Program-made: the position numbers and the translations under genes
The notes under the pieces: generated by a model
The model's input: the letters and a program-made list of their open reading frames with translations, nothing else
Told to the model about the DNA's origin: nothing
The model's database searches: none
In this document: piece after piece, positions 44,004-54,229 of the stretch
Layout: every line of letters starts with the position of its first letter
Numbering within the stretch: the first letter of the stretch is position 1
Source: Chitinophagaceae bacterium
Lineage (GTDB): Bacteria > Bacteroidota > Bacteroidia > Chitinophagales > Chitinophagaceae
Assembly: GCA_016787135.1 (NCBI GenBank)
Contig: JAEUVK010000220.1
Span: 1 to 58,038 of the forward strand
Length of the DNA: 58,038 nucleotides
Direction of reading: 5' to 3'

Positions 44004-46622
44004 TTATTCAGTACTCTGTTCAGATGAAACTCCATCGTTATCCGTTGCATTATGCTCCTTATTCTCCGGGGAGCTTTCTGCGGCATTTGTAGCCGTTGTT
44101 TCGGCTGAGTGCCCATTGCCGTTACCATTTTCCTCGTCGTGTTTCTCATCCAGCCGGGTAATAGCGGCTATTTCATCTCCTTCGTCGAGGCGGATCAGTT
44201 TTACGCCCTGTGTCGCCCTTCCCTGCTCACTGATATAAGAAACCTTCATGCGGATGGTCACTCCGCTCTTGCAGGTGATCATCAGGTCTTCTTTTTCTGA
44301 CACGGCCAATATGCCTACCAGTTTCCCTGTTTTTTCTGTTACGTTGATGGTCTTTACCCCTTTACCGCCGCGGTTGGTAAAACGGTATTCATCCACCGGT
44401 GTCCTTTTACCAAATCCCTGCTCACTTACCACCAGCACTGTTTTGGATGCATCTGCTTCCGGGTTTACACAGATCATGCCTACCACTTCATCACCGTTGT
44501 CATCCACTTCTATACCGGCTACGCCGATAGCGCCTCTTCCGGTAGCCCTTACCTTTTCTTCGGAGAAACGGATGGCTCGGCCGCTTTTCACTGCCATCAT
44601 GATCTCGCTTTTGCCATCGGTCATCTTTGCTTCGAGCAGTTCATCACCTTCATTGATGGTAATGGCATTCACCCCCGTTTGTCTCGGACGGCTGAAGTCC
44701 ACCAGCTCTGTTTTTTTGATGATCCCTTTTTTGGTGCAGAGAACAATATTATGTGATCTGACAAATTCTTCGTCTTTCAGGTCCTTTACATCAATGATCG
44801 CCCTGACCTTATCATCGGGTGGTAATTGCATCAGGTTCTGAATTGCCCTGCCCTTGCCGGTCTTCTCCCCTTCCGGTATCTCATATACGTTCAACCAGAA
44901 ACATCTTCCTTTTTCTGTAAAAATTAAAAGAGTATGATGCGTGGAAGCCACAAATAAATGCTCGATGTAGTCTTCTTCACGGGTGCGGCCACCTATCACT
45001 CCTCTTCCACCCCTTCGCTGTGCCCTGTATTCATCAGAAGAAGTTCTTTTCACGTAGCCTAAATGAGAAATGGTGATCACCACATCTTCTTCTTTGATCA
45101 GGTCTTTGATCTTGACCTCATTATCCAGGTAAGTGATCTCGGTCTTACGGACATCGCCGAATTTCTCTTTGATCTCGAGTAATTCCTTTTTGATCACATC
45201 ATACCGCATGCCTTCGTTGGCCAGCAATTCTTTGAGGTGAGAGATCAGTTTCATCAGTTCATCGAACTCTTCTTTGATCTTTTCCCTTTCCATACCGGTC
45301 AGGCGCTGCAGGCGCAATTCAAGAATGGCTTTTGCCTGTATCTCATCGAGGCCCCATCCGGCATTGATCAGGTTATCCCTGGCTATATCAGGAGTAGCCG
45401 ATGCACGGATCAATGCGATCACTTCGTCAAGATGATCCAGTGCGATCAGGTAACCTTGCAATATGTGTGCTCTTTTCTCGGCTTCTCTTAATTCAAATTG
45501 TGTACGGCGGACTACTACCTCATGACGGAATTCCACAAATTCGCTGATCATTTCTTTCAGGTTCAGCGTTCTTGGTCTTCCTTTTACTATGGCTACATTG
45601 TTGATACCATAAGAAGTTTGCAGTTCCGTATGCTTATAAAGCTGGTTGATGATCACGTTAGCCACGCCATCCCTTTTCAGGTCAATGACTATCCGGGTTC
45701 CTTCTTTTTCGTTCGATTCATTATTGACATGGGCGATACCCTCGATCACTTTATCATTCACAAGTTCGCCAATGCGGTTGGTCAATGCGTCACGATTTAC
45801 CTGGTAAGGTACTTCGGTAATGATGATCTGCTCACGTCCGCTTGGCTTGGCATCCATATGCAGTTTACCCCGAATGACCACACGGCCGCGGCCAAAATGC
45901 ATAGCGGCTTTCACCCCTTCCATACCGTAGATGATACCCCCGGTGGGAAAATCAGGAGCTTTCACATACTGCATCAGTTCTTCAATGCTGATATCCCGTT
46001 TATCGATATAGGCTATACAGCCATCGATTGTTTCAGACAGGTTATGCGGCATCATATTCGTGGCCATACCTACGGCGATACCACTGGTGCCGTTCACTAA
46101 TAATTGCGGAACCCTTGTAGGAAGGATGGTTGGCTCTTTGCGGGAATCATCATAGTTCAGTTGGAAGTCAACCGTATCCTTGTCAATATCATCCAGCATG
46201 TGTTCAGCGAGTCGTTGCAGCCTTGCTTCTGTATATCGCATGGCCGCAGGACCATCACCATCCTGGTTACCAAAATTTCCCTGTTTATCGATCAGCGTAT
46301 AACGCATGTTCCATTCCTGCGCCATACGTACCATCGCATCATATACGGATGTATCACCATGGGGATGATATTTACCCAGCACTTCCCCTACTACCAGTGC
46401 TGATTTTTTGAAAGGCCGGTTATGAACCAGTCCCAGTTCATTCATTGCAAACAATATGCGGCGATGAACCGGTTTCAGTCCGTCCCGTACATCCGGTAAA
46501 GCACGCCCAACTATCACCGACATGGAATAGTCAATGTAGGCGGTCTTCATCTGTTCTTCTATGTTGACTGGGATGATGCGGTTGCTGTCATTCGTCTCGA
46601 GTGGTTCCAAATTCTCTGCCAT
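44004..46622 (-). CDS. gyrA: DNA gyrase subunit A
   Basis: 872 residues from ATG at 46622 ([20 protein letters not shown]); an upstream in-frame ATG adds 19 residues. Topoisomerase II A subunit: [26 protein letters not shown], the quinolone-resistance region [17 protein letters not shown] with the susceptible-type Ser and Asp, and the catalytic Tyr in [10 protein letters not shown]. The C-terminal beta-pinwheel with GyrA-box-like repeats ([25 protein letters not shown]) identifies GyrA rather than ParC. The tail is long, acidic and Asn/Ser-rich. Confidence 0.97.
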   Translation of the reverse strand: MAENLEPLETNDSNRIIPVNIEEQMKTAYIDYSMSVIVGRALPDVRDGLKPVHRRILFAMNELGLVHNRPFKKSALVVGEVLGKYHPHGDTSVYDAMVRMAQEWNMRYTLIDKQGNFGNQDGDGPAAMRYTEARLQRLAEHMLDDIDKDTVDFQLNYDDSRKEPTILPTRVPQLLVNGTSGIAVGMATNMMPHNLSETIDGCIAYIDKRDISIEELMQYVKAPDFPTGGIIYGMEGVKAAMHFGRGRVVIRGKLHMDAKPSGREQIIITEVPYQVNRDALTNRIGELVNDKVIEGIAHVNNESNEKEGTRIVIDLKRDGVANVIINQLYKHTELQTSYGINNVAIVKGRPRTLNLKEMISEFVEFRHEVVVRRTQFELREAEKRAHILQGYLIALDHLDEVIALIRASATPDIARDNLINAGWGLDEIQAKAILELRLQRLTGMEREKIKEEFDELMKLISHLKELLANEGMRYDVIKKELLEIKEKFGDVRKTEITYLDNEVKIKDLIKEEDVVITISHLGYVKRTSSDEYRAQRRGGRGVIGGRTREEDYIEHLFVASTHHTLLIFTEKGRCFWLNVYEIPEGEKTGKGRAIQNLMQLPPDDKVRAIIDVKDLKDEEFVRSHNIVLCTKKGIIKKTELVDFSRPRQTGVNAITINEGDELLEAKMTDGKSEIMMAVKSGRAIRFSEEKVRATGRGAIGVAGIEVDDNGDEVVGMICVNPEADASKTVLVVSEQGFGKRTPVDEYRFTNRGGKGVKTINVTEKTGKLVGILAVSEKEDLMITCKSGVTIRMKVSYISEQGRATQGVKLIRLDEGDEIAAITRLDEKHDEENGNGNGHSAETTATNAAESSPENKEHNATDNDGVSSEQSTE

Positions 46623-46735
46623 CTGGTAATTTCTTATGTCGTTTTTGAGTTCTTGTGCAAGCTTCAGGTATCTGCGCAAAAAGCTATCTGGATCAATCCT
46701 TTGAGCCCCGGGAATACCGGTTTTTCAAAGGCTTG

Positions 46736-46743
46736 CAAATCTA
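46736..46743 (-). promoter_or_regulatory. -7 element upstream of gyrA
   Basis: Minus-strand TAGATTTG matches TAnnTTTG; no TTG at the right -33 distance. The leader to the ATG at 46622 would be about 110 bases. Confidence 0.35.
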
Positions 46744-46922
46744 CTTTTTTTGCCCATGATAACCTGATAAAAGGAGCTCTTTTTTGACCATTTTTTCCAC
46801 CCTTGTGGATTATAAAAAAGGCTTTGCTAATGTCTTCAGTCCCGTCATTTTATAACACCACTTTTACATTATCCGGTGTATTTTTTTCGTTGATTTGCTA
46901 TACCAATAGAAACCTGCGGATC

Positions 46923-48230
46923 ATGGCAAATTACCTACTCTTACGAAACAACAAAGAATCCGGTCCTTATTCACTGGATGACCTGATGCAAATGGGGCTG
47001 AAAGCTTATGACCTTGTATGGGTACAGGGAAAGAGCGCCGCCTGGCGCTATCCAAGTGAAGTGGAAGAACTCAAGCCTTTTGCGCCTGTTGTAGAAGAAC
47101 AGCCTTTTGACCGCTTTTTCAAAAAACAAACAGAAGGAGTAAAACCAGAAGCTGTAAAGCAGGAAATACAGGCTATAGCACCTGAACATGAAAAGTATGT
47201 TCCAAAGAAATCGGTATTCGTTACCATGCCTGTAAAGAAAACCAATACTGTAAAGCCAGCCATAAAAGAAGAAGCCTATTCAGCCCCTCCTGTTGCTCAG
47301 CAAACTATATCCGTTACAGAGAATCCTGCAGCAGCCCAGATCAAATACTCCCAGCCTTTGGATGAGATCAAGGAGATGTATGTAAAGACGCTGTACGACA
47401 GGAAACAGAAGATAGCCAGAAAGAGTCTTTTGCTCCAGGTATTGAGAAAGGCGGCTGTGATCCTATTATTGATCGCGGTAGGGGTAGCAGCAGGACTGAT
47501 CATACGGTCAAATGGTAATAAAAGGACGGAGATAACAAAAGAGCAGATTCCTGTGCAGCAAAAGATGATTATGGAACCTTCTGCAAGTATTCCGGCCCTG
47601 GCAGATAATGACGGGCAGAATAGTCAATCAACACCTCTTTCATCCGAAGAACAAAAAAAAGGGGAGGATATCTTAAAAGAACCTGAGCAAAGAAAACAAC
47701 CGGTCACTTCTTCAGGGAACACTGTTGTTAATAATAGTCGCAAAGAGACCTCTCAGCCATCTTCAGGGACTGGAAAAGAAATAAACACAGCCGCAGTATC
47801 TCCCGGTGTAGATATTGATCCGGCTACCGGGGAACGCAGCCGCAAAGTGAGGAATGAAAGCAACAGTAATAGCCAGAGCGGCAATACGAATAGCAGCGGA
47901 GAAAAGAAAGCATTCAATACTTCCGGTATTGGGGACCTTGTTTCAGTTGCAAGTAATGACTATAAGAAAGTAGCTTTTGGCGGCATCCGCAACCTGGAGC
48001 TGACGGTGACCAATGATTCGAAATATACGCTCGATAATGTGATCGTCGAATTGCAATATATAAAGCCTAATGAGCTACCGCTTAAAACGGAGAATGTGGA
48101 ATTCAAATCTGTAGGGCCTAAGTCCACTTCTACTATCAGGATACCCGACACCAACAGGGGTATCAAGGTGACCTACAAGATCATTAATGTACACAGCCGG
48201 CAAATGGATGAAGTGGCGAGCGGGAATTAA
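46923..48230 (+). CDS. GYF_2-domain membrane protein
   Basis: 435 residues from ATG at 46923 (MANYLLLRNNKESGPYSLDDL), the typical GYF_2 domain start; an upstream ATG adds 40 residues not seen in such domains. The GYF-like module includes VWVQGKSAAWRYPSEV. A linker, then a single membrane segment (AAVILLLIAVGVAAGLIIRS), a Ser/Asn/Glu-rich linker, and a beta-rich C-terminal domain (FGGIRNLELTVTNDSKYTLDNVIVELQYI) outside. It may link cytoplasmic proline-rich partners to the envelope; function unknown. Confidence 0.82.
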   Translation: MANYLLLRNNKESGPYSLDDLMQMGLKAYDLVWVQGKSAAWRYPSEVEELKPFAPVVEEQPFDRFFKKQTEGVKPEAVKQEIQAIAPEHEKYVPKKSVFVTMPVKKTNTVKPAIKEEAYSAPPVAQQTISVTENPAAAQIKYSQPLDEIKEMYVKTLYDRKQKIARKSLLLQVLRKAAVILLLIAVGVAAGLIIRSNGNKRTEITKEQIPVQQKMIMEPSASIPALADNDGQNSQSTPLSSEEQKKGEDILKEPEQRKQPVTSSGNTVVNNSRKETSQPSSGTGKEINTAAVSPGVDIDPATGERSRKVRNESNSNSQSGNTNSSGEKKAFNTSGIGDLVSVASNDYKKVAFGGIRNLELTVTNDSKYTLDNVIVELQYIKPNELPLKTENVEFKSVGPKSTSTIRIPDTNRGIKVTYKIINVHSRQMDEVASGN

Positions 48231-48316
48231 ATTGATAGTATAATGGTCAATGGTGAGCGTTGAATGGTCTTTAATTAATATGAAACCTGGCTCACCCCTC
48301 ACCTTTCACCACTTAT

Positions 48317-48898
48317 TTATTTCTGCCCTTTCAGCGCAAAGAAAATCCCAACCTGTATCACGCTGTTCTGGAAGTCAGGATCAATACCTGAAGAAGCATC
48401 AAAGTCGCCTACTTTTGATAACCCAACTAAGTAACGGCCGCCGATGCCAAAGCCGCTTTTGGTCTGGAAACCTATACCTGCACATACAGAGAGATCGAGA
48501 TTTTTGGCAAAATCATCAATCGTCGATTCACCGATATCTTCACTAAGTTTAAATCCTACCTGCGGACCAACTTCAAAATAAAAGCCGCCGTTAGCCCTGT
48601 ATTTTGCCATCACAGGAACGGTCAGGTAAGTAAGTTTCACATTCTGGGTTTCTCCTGCATCTTTGATCTTTACTCCGGCTGTTGATACCAATACTTCAGG
48701 CTGTACAGAAAAAGCGCCAAGACCGATGTTGATAAAACCACCGGCATGAAAACCTACAAGAGCATTTTTTTCAACGTCATCAAAATTCCCGCCCGTGAAA
48801 TTGGTGATATTCACACCGGCTTTCAACCCGGGAGTAACGGTCTGGGCGAGGGAGGCGTTGGCAGTAATAACAAAAAGTACGATCAGGATCCTTTTCAT
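48317..48898 (-). CDS. PorT-like outer-membrane beta-barrel protein
   Basis: 193 residues, signal peptide MKRILIVLFVITANASLAQ, then a classic small-barrel start TPGLKAGVNITNFTG and alternating strands with aromatic girdles (GFHAGGFINIGLGAFSVQPEVL, KYRANGGFYFEVGPQVGFKL, GFGIGGRYLVGLSK). Outer-membrane beta-barrel (PorT/OmpW-like) family. Function unknown. Confidence 0.88.
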   Translation of the reverse strand: MKRILIVLFVITANASLAQTVTPGLKAGVNITNFTGGNFDDVEKNALVGFHAGGFINIGLGAFSVQPEVLVSTAGVKIKDAGETQNVKLTYLTVPVMAKYRANGGFYFEVGPQVGFKLSEDIGESTIDDFAKNLDLSVCAGIGFQTKSGFGIGGRYLVGLSKVGDFDASSGIDPDFQNSVIQVGIFFALKGQK

Positions 48899-49011
48899 AA
48901 AATAATTTTTTTCAAAAATAGGGCGAAACGAAATAATCTAAGGCCTCTGCTCACAGACTTTTGTTATAAAAATATGAATACGATTTATCTGATTACAAGG
49001 ATATTTGTCGT

Positions 49012-50526
49012 ATGAAACAGGTACTTCTTTTTGGCGCCGGAAAATCTGCAACAGTACTGATCGATTATTTGCTCACCAATGCCGGCTTAAATAATTGGAA
49101 ACTGATGGCAGTAGATGCCAATATTGAACTGGCAAAATCGAAGATCGGCCACTCACTTCATGGACTTGCGGTTTCTTTTGATATTGCTGATGAACAAAAG
49201 AGAAATGAATACATCAGTACTTCGGATATCGTTATTTCCATGCTCCCTCCTGCCCTGCATTTCCTGGTTGCCAAAGATTGTGTGAAATATTCCAAACACC
49301 TGCTGACCGCTTCTTATGTGGATGACCAGGTAAATAGCCTGGAAAAGGAAATAAAAGAAAAGGGTATCCTGTTTATCTGCGAGATGGGGCTTGACCCGGG
49401 TATTGATCACATGAGTGCCATGAAGATCATAGATGAGATACAGGCGAACGACGGCAAGATCACTTCATTCAGATCACACTGCGGCGGGCTGGTGGCTCCC
49501 GAAAGCGATGATAACCCCTGGCATTATAAAATAAGCTGGAACCCCCGGAATATTATCCTTGCCGGAAAGGCAGGGGCTCATTACAAGGAGAAAAGCGAAG
49601 AGATACGCCTGAAATATGAAGAATTGTTTTCCCCCGAGAGGATGGTGGATATTCCGGGGATCGGTTTACTAAGCTGGTATCCCAACCGGGATTCTCTTAG
49701 TTATACTTCTTTATATGGCCTGGAAGATGCAGCAACATTTATCAGGACAACGCTGCGTCATCCGGATTTTATGTATGGCTGGAAGAACCTGATCGAGCTA
49801 AAACTGACGAATGAAGAACCGCAATATGAAACGGATGACAGAACGCTTGGATCTGTTTTTAAAGAGCACATGGATAAAAATCATTTTGGCGACTGGCTGC
49901 AGGAGAAAATGACGGAACGCTTTAAAGCCACACAGGATATGCTTGCCAACCTGACCAAACTAATGGAAGCGGAAGACGAGGCGGAAGATGAAGGGGAAGA
50001 TATACCGCCATCGTTCATGGCGGCAGATGAAAAAGGTAACCTGGAAGAAATAGAGATAGATGACATCAAGACGAAAGCGGCTGCCTACGTTGCTCACAAG
50101 ATGCACGAGGCTAACCTGACGCTAAAACAATTATTATATCTTGGATTGGATGACCAGGAAACAATTGTCAATAAAGGGCTGTGCAGTCCCGCAGATATTC
50201 TGCAATTCGCTGTAGAAAGAAAACTCAGCCTGAAGCCGGAAGATAAGGATATGATCGTGATGCTGCATGAATTTGAGTTCGAGGTCAAAGGCCATAAATC
50301 ACAGGTCAGAAGTTCATTGGTTGTAAAAGGGGAAAATAGCCTGCGTACTGCCATGGCAAAAACAGTAGGACTTCCCTTGGGTATTGCTGCAAAACTGATC
50401 TTGAATGGTGGTATCAAACTGACCGGGCTGCACATTCCGACGATAAAAGAAATATATGAGCCGGTATTAAAAGAACTTCAATCTTACGATATCCGGTTTC
50501 ATGAACAAAGAAATGAAATGGTATAA
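49012..50526 (+). CDS. Saccharopine dehydrogenase-like oxidoreductase
   Basis: 504 residues. Rossmann start MKQVLLFGAGKSATVLIDYL, then the family blocks DIVISMLPPALHFLVAK, ASYVDDQVNSLEKEIKE, and EMGLDPGIDHMSAMKI with FRSHCGGLVAPESDDNPW. Members make or cleave saccharopine in lysine catabolism, or act on related amino acids. An acidic insert (EAEDEAEDEGED) before the C-terminal part is peculiar to this protein. The start is the first ATG on the domain. No lysine-degradation partner is adjacent. Confidence 0.88.
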   Translation: MKQVLLFGAGKSATVLIDYLLTNAGLNNWKLMAVDANIELAKSKIGHSLHGLAVSFDIADEQKRNEYISTSDIVISMLPPALHFLVAKDCVKYSKHLLTASYVDDQVNSLEKEIKEKGILFICEMGLDPGIDHMSAMKIIDEIQANDGKITSFRSHCGGLVAPESDDNPWHYKISWNPRNIILAGKAGAHYKEKSEEIRLKYEELFSPERMVDIPGIGLLSWYPNRDSLSYTSLYGLEDAATFIRTTLRHPDFMYGWKNLIELKLTNEEPQYETDDRTLGSVFKEHMDKNHFGDWLQEKMTERFKATQDMLANLTKLMEAEDEAEDEGEDIPPSFMAADEKGNLEEIEIDDIKTKAAAYVAHKMHEANLTLKQLLYLGLDDQETIVNKGLCSPADILQFAVERKLSLKPEDKDMIVMLHEFEFEVKGHKSQVRSSLVVKGENSLRTAMAKTVGLPLGIAAKLILNGGIKLTGLHIPTIKEIYEPVLKELQSYDIRFHEQRNEMV

Positions 50527-50533
50527 GGCAGGT

Positions 50534-51220
50534 TCATTTCACCAGCAGGCTTGTCAGCTCCTTCACCCCTTCTGTTGCGGGTTTTTCAATGGTCACGAGG
50601 TTGTCTATGGATGAAACGTACGGGATCCTTTTATCAATAATGTATTTGCGAATATGACTTGCTGCATAATTAACCAGCCCCGCCGCGGGATAAACGACCA
50701 ATGAGGTTCCCACTACTACGAAAATATCGGCGCTGTGCACTACAGGGATTGCTGCTTCCATCATCGGTACAGGTTCTTCAAACCAAACGATATGCGGGCG
50801 GAGTTGTGAACCATCATCTGCCCGATCTCCCATTTTTATATCGCCTGTAATGTCATATATCAATGATTCATTCCGTTCGCTGCGCATTTTCAATATTTCC
50901 CCGTGGAGATGCAGTACTTTGGTTGACCCCGCTCTTTCATGCAGGTCATCTATATTTTGCGTGATAATGTGTACGTCAAAGTGTTTTTCTAACTCAGCTA
51001 GTCCATAGTGTGCTGCATTGGACACTGCCTCCAGTACATTTTTTCTTCTGTAGTTGTAAAAATCAAGTACCAGTTGCGGGTTTTTTCTCCATGCCCGCGG
51101 CGTTGCAACGTCTTCTATATTGTACCCTTCCCAGAGGCCATCACTGTCACGGAATGTTCTCAATCCGCTTTCAGCGCTGATACCTGCACCGGTAAGGACG
51201 ACTATTTTCTTTTTACTCAT
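50534..51220 (-). CDS. cobB: Sirtuin (NAD-dependent protein deacylase) without zinc cysteines
   Basis: 228 residues from ATG at 51220 (MSKKKIVVLTGAGISAESGL). Sir2 blocks: GAGISAESGLRTFRD, TQNIDDLHERAG, catalytic His in LHLHGE, and VVGTSLVVYPAAGL. FYNYRRK gives a Tyr-x-x-Arg pair as in class III desuccinylases/demalonylases. The four Cys of the zinc site are entirely absent; the chosen reading frame has no Cys at all. Such zinc-less sirtuins are known in some bacteria. Adjacent to the saccharopine-like gene, convergent, 7-base gap. Confidence 0.88.
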   Translation of the reverse strand: MSKKKIVVLTGAGISAESGLRTFRDSDGLWEGYNIEDVATPRAWRKNPQLVLDFYNYRRKNVLEAVSNAAHYGLAELEKHFDVHIITQNIDDLHERAGSTKVLHLHGEILKMRSERNESLIYDITGDIKMGDRADDGSQLRPHIVWFEEPVPMMEAAIPVVHSADIFVVVGTSLVVYPAAGLVNYAASHIRKYIIDKRIPYVSSIDNLVTIEKPATEGVKELTSLLVK

Positions 51221-51289
51221 GAAACAAAGATAAGTATGCCTTGCATCCGAAGCAGGGCACACTTATTTAAACACGATCACCTTTTCTGG

Positions 51290-52993
51290 TCAGTTTTTCG
51301 CCAGCGATGTAGCTGCCTTTACCAATTGAATGAATTCCGACCTGTAACCATTATCGTCTTTTCCCCTGGCAGTTTTGGCCATATTGACCACCTGTTGATA
51401 AGATGATTGTTGCTTGTAGGCTGAATTGCGCAGCAATAATCCAAACTCGGCCACCGAAGCAGAAAACCGGAAATTGTCAGATGTATTGACCAATGCCATA
51501 TGGTTGTCAATAACCACCTGAGTGATCAGTTTGCTGATGTCTTCATCGGGTTTCTTATAGCGCAGTTTGATTGTCATCATTTCACTGTTGTAGTTGCCCG
51601 CTATCTGCGGTATGTTGTTCTGATATTTCAGCGGGTCAACAGATTTGCTGAACTCATCTTTTACTCCTGCAGGTATGATCTCGTAAAGAGCGGTTACTGT
51701 ATGACCGGAGCCCAGTTCGCCGGCATCTTTGGTATCATCATTAAAATCTTCTGACGCCAGCATCCTGTTCTCGTAGCCTACCAGGCGATAGGCCTGTACT
51801 TTTGCAGGATTGAATTCGACCTGGATCTTTACATCTTTGGCAATGGTGAATAATGTACTTCCAAACTCGTTCACCAATACTTTCCTTGCTTCATTGATAT
51901 TGTCAATGTAAGAATGATTGCCGTTCCCTTTATCAGCCAGCTGCTGCATTTTGTTATCCTTGTAGTTGCCCATTCCATAAGCGAGCACAGAAAGGAATAC
52001 GCCGCTCTTTCTTTCATTTTCGATCAGGCGCACCAGTTCGTCATGGCTGCTGATACCTACATTAAAATCGCCATCGGTAGCCAGTATTACCCGGTTGTTT
52101 CCGCCCTTGATGAAGTTCTCTTTGGCCGTTTTGTAAGCAAGTTGAATACCTTCCCCACCTGCTGTCGATCCGCCTGCTTCGAGGTTATTGATCGCTTCTT
52201 TGATCTTTGGTTTGTTAACACCATTTGTTGATGGAAGCACCAGTCCTGCATTACCAGCATATACTACTATAGCCACTTTATCTTTTTCCCGGAGCTGATC
52301 GGTGAGCATATTTAATGATGCCTGTACCAATGGTAATTTGTTGGGTTCATCCATAGAGCCGGATACATCCACTAAGAAGACCAAATTAGAAGCGGGAAGA
52401 TTATCAACAGGAATTTCTTTTCCCTGCAGGCCGATATGTACGAGTTTATGTTCCTTGTTCCAGGGACATTCAGCTATTTCTGTATTGACGGTAAAGGGTT
52501 CACTGCCCTGTGGTTTAGGGTACACATAATCGAAATAGTTGATCATTTCTTCGATGCGTACTGCCCCGGCCGGGGGAATAGTACCGTTTTGTAAGTAGCG
52601 CCTGACGTTACTGTACGATGCCTCGTCCACATCAATCGAGAAAGTAGATAAAGGATTTTGTGTGGCAGCAATGAACTTGTTTTCAATAATGTAATCATAG
52701 TCTTCCGTATTGAGTTCTTCTTCGCTGATCATTTTATCCTCTTTTAGTTTTTCAACTGCCGGTGGTGGCTCGGATACTGATCCGTCTTGCTGTATTGTGG
52801 CAATTGTATAATCTTCCTTATTGCTGTCTGCGGTTGTTGGAGGATTGGGCTTCCCTGGTTCCTGTTGAATATCCGCAATGGTTACCTCTTTGTATTCAGA
52901 TCTCTGTTGTTTGTCTGACCGGGAGGTATGTTCGTTGCAGGCAACGAAAAGGAACAGCAGCGAAGCTGCTGAAGCAGTGATACAAGATTTCAT
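51290..52993 (-). CDS. VWA-domain lipoprotein, YfbK-like
   Basis: 567 residues with lipoprotein signal (MKSCITASAASLLFLFVAC). The N-terminal YfbK-type region shows TFSIDVDEASYSNVRRYL and RIEEMINYFDYVYP. The von Willebrand A domain with MIDAS DVSGS (VFLVDVSGSMDEPNK) and TGD-like VILATDGDFNVGI follows. The C-terminal DUF3520-like region ends GLLLRNSAYKQQSSY. Surface or periplasmic, metal-ion-dependent binding protein; partner unknown. Confidence 0.9.
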   Translation of the reverse strand: MKSCITASAASLLFLFVACNEHTSRSDKQQRSEYKEVTIADIQQEPGKPNPPTTADSNKEDYTIATIQQDGSVSEPPPAVEKLKEDKMISEEELNTEDYDYIIENKFIAATQNPLSTFSIDVDEASYSNVRRYLQNGTIPPAGAVRIEEMINYFDYVYPKPQGSEPFTVNTEIAECPWNKEHKLVHIGLQGKEIPVDNLPASNLVFLVDVSGSMDEPNKLPLVQASLNMLTDQLREKDKVAIVVYAGNAGLVLPSTNGVNKPKIKEAINNLEAGGSTAGGEGIQLAYKTAKENFIKGGNNRVILATDGDFNVGISSHDELVRLIENERKSGVFLSVLAYGMGNYKDNKMQQLADKGNGNHSYIDNINEARKVLVNEFGSTLFTIAKDVKIQVEFNPAKVQAYRLVGYENRMLASEDFNDDTKDAGELGSGHTVTALYEIIPAGVKDEFSKSVDPLKYQNNIPQIAGNYNSEMMTIKLRYKKPDEDISKLITQVVIDNHMALVNTSDNFRFSASVAEFGLLLRNSAYKQQSSYQQVVNMAKTARGKDDNGYRSEFIQLVKAATSLAKN

Positions 52994-53059
52994 GGCTATG
53001 TTTTTTGATTTACGTGATTAAGATGCAGGTATGTTTTATTTACATACATGTCTGCGGTA

Positions 53060-53497
53060 TTATTTTATTTTGGAGAAAAAGAAAGCAGCGCTGTCTTTTG
53101 TTTGCAACACCAGGCTGTCTGCATTGAGTTTTACTACATGGAGTGCTTCAGCAAGCGAATCAGCATGCGTTTTTTTCCATAACAGGTCATTGGCTTTGTT
53201 CCATTCGTAGTAAGAAGTGTCGGTAGTAGCAGAATCTTTCATAAGTAACATCATTCCGTTTTGCCGGAAATCGTATTGGTACAGTCTGAAGTTCGAGTCG
53301 ATGGTACTGATCAATGCTATCATCAGTCCCGCCGAAGAATCTTTAGGTGAGGCGGCCAGAGTATCCAGCTTCCATTGTCCTGCCAGTAATTCTTCTTGGA
53401 TACCGTTTTCAGGTATTGTTTTTTTGTTTTGGAGGAGATAATACACTCCTGTCCCGGCTGCTGCTACAAAGAGCAGCCCGATGAGGGTCTTTTTCAT
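53060..53497 (-). CDS. Lipocalin-like exported hypothetical protein
   Basis: 145 residues, N-terminal membrane anchor or signal (MKKTLIGLLFVAAAGTGVYYLL). The body (LLAGQWKLDTLA then strands ending FFFSKIK) resembles the small lipocalin-like fold common in Bacteroidota. No catalytic motif. Function unknown. Confidence 0.7.
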   Translation of the reverse strand: MKKTLIGLLFVAAAGTGVYYLLQNKKTIPENGIQEELLAGQWKLDTLAASPKDSSAGLMIALISTIDSNFRLYQYDFRQNGMMLLMKDSATTDTSYYEWNKANDLLWKKTHADSLAEALHVVKLNADSLVLQTKDSAAFFFSKIK

Positions 53498-53567
53498 GGC
53501 TATACTTTTTAAATGTTTGCGAGAAGGATCAGCAATTTATTCCGGCGATGTAAAAAAAGTAACCCAT

Positions 53568-53601
53568 CAAAAAATAAAAGGGCCGGTTTTAACAAACCGG
53601 C
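53568..53601 (-). terminator. Terminator of the EVE gene
   Basis: Minus strand: GCCGGTTT pairs with AAACCGGC around GTTA, then CCTTTTATTTTTT. It lies about 35 bases past the EVE stop. Confidence 0.8.
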
Positions 53602-53635
53602 AGTATCATCTAATCTTACAGCAATGTTGCAATGA

Positions 53636-54046
53636 TCACTTTTCCCCTGCCAGTTCCATTATCACTTTCCATTCTTTTTCTGTCACAGGCTGTACAGACA
53701 ACCTGCCTAATCTTACGAGTGCCATTTCTGAAAGGCGTTTGTCCTTTTTAATAGTATCCAGGGCAACGGGGCTTTTTAATTTCTTATGCGGTTTCAGGTC
53801 AACGGCTACCCATGCTTCTTCTGTAGTGGTTGGGTCCTGGTATGCTTCTTTAGCTACTTTGGCAACAGCGACAATAGCAAGCCCGATATTGCTATGATAA
53901 AATAATACCTCATCCCCTTTCTTCATTGCCTTCAGGTGATTACGGGCGGCATAATTGCGTACGCCTGTCCAATCGGTCTGTTTGTCTTTCTCTAACTGTT
54001 CGTAACTATATACATCGGGTTCTGATTTTACAAGCCAGTATGCCAT
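53636..54046 (-). CDS. EVE-domain protein
   Basis: 136 residues. Starts MAYWLVKSEPDVYSYEQLEK and has WTGVRNYAARNHLKAMKKGDEVLFYHS, the standard EVE/PUA-like fold that recognises modified bases. Single-domain, thymocyte nuclear protein 1-like. A TATATTTG -7 box (54079-54072) lies 26 bases upstream. Function in bacteria is not settled; modified-nucleic-acid binding is the family expectation. Confidence 0.92.
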   Translation of the reverse strand: MAYWLVKSEPDVYSYEQLEKDKQTDWTGVRNYAARNHLKAMKKGDEVLFYHSNIGLAIVAVAKVAKEAYQDPTTTEEAWVAVDLKPHKKLKSPVALDTIKKDKRLSEMALVRLGRLSVQPVTEKEWKVIMELAGEK

Positions 54047-54071
54047 ACGATAGAAATTGATTTACGGATTT

Positions 54072-54079
54072 CAAATATA
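54072..54079 (-). promoter_or_regulatory. -7 element of the EVE gene
   Basis: Minus-strand TATATTTG, exact TAnnTTTG match, 26 bases before the ATG; no good -33 box. Confidence 0.45.
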
Positions 54080-54229
54080 AATGAAGTTGGATAAATAAAT
54101 ATTTCCGGTTAGTAAAACCGGGGCTTCTCCTGTTCCGTATCTATTTCCGTCGTTACATGTAACCATATCCTGCCCGCGAAAGCAAACTCAAACCTTTTAA
54201 TTAAAACAAAACCTTTAACAAACGATTTT

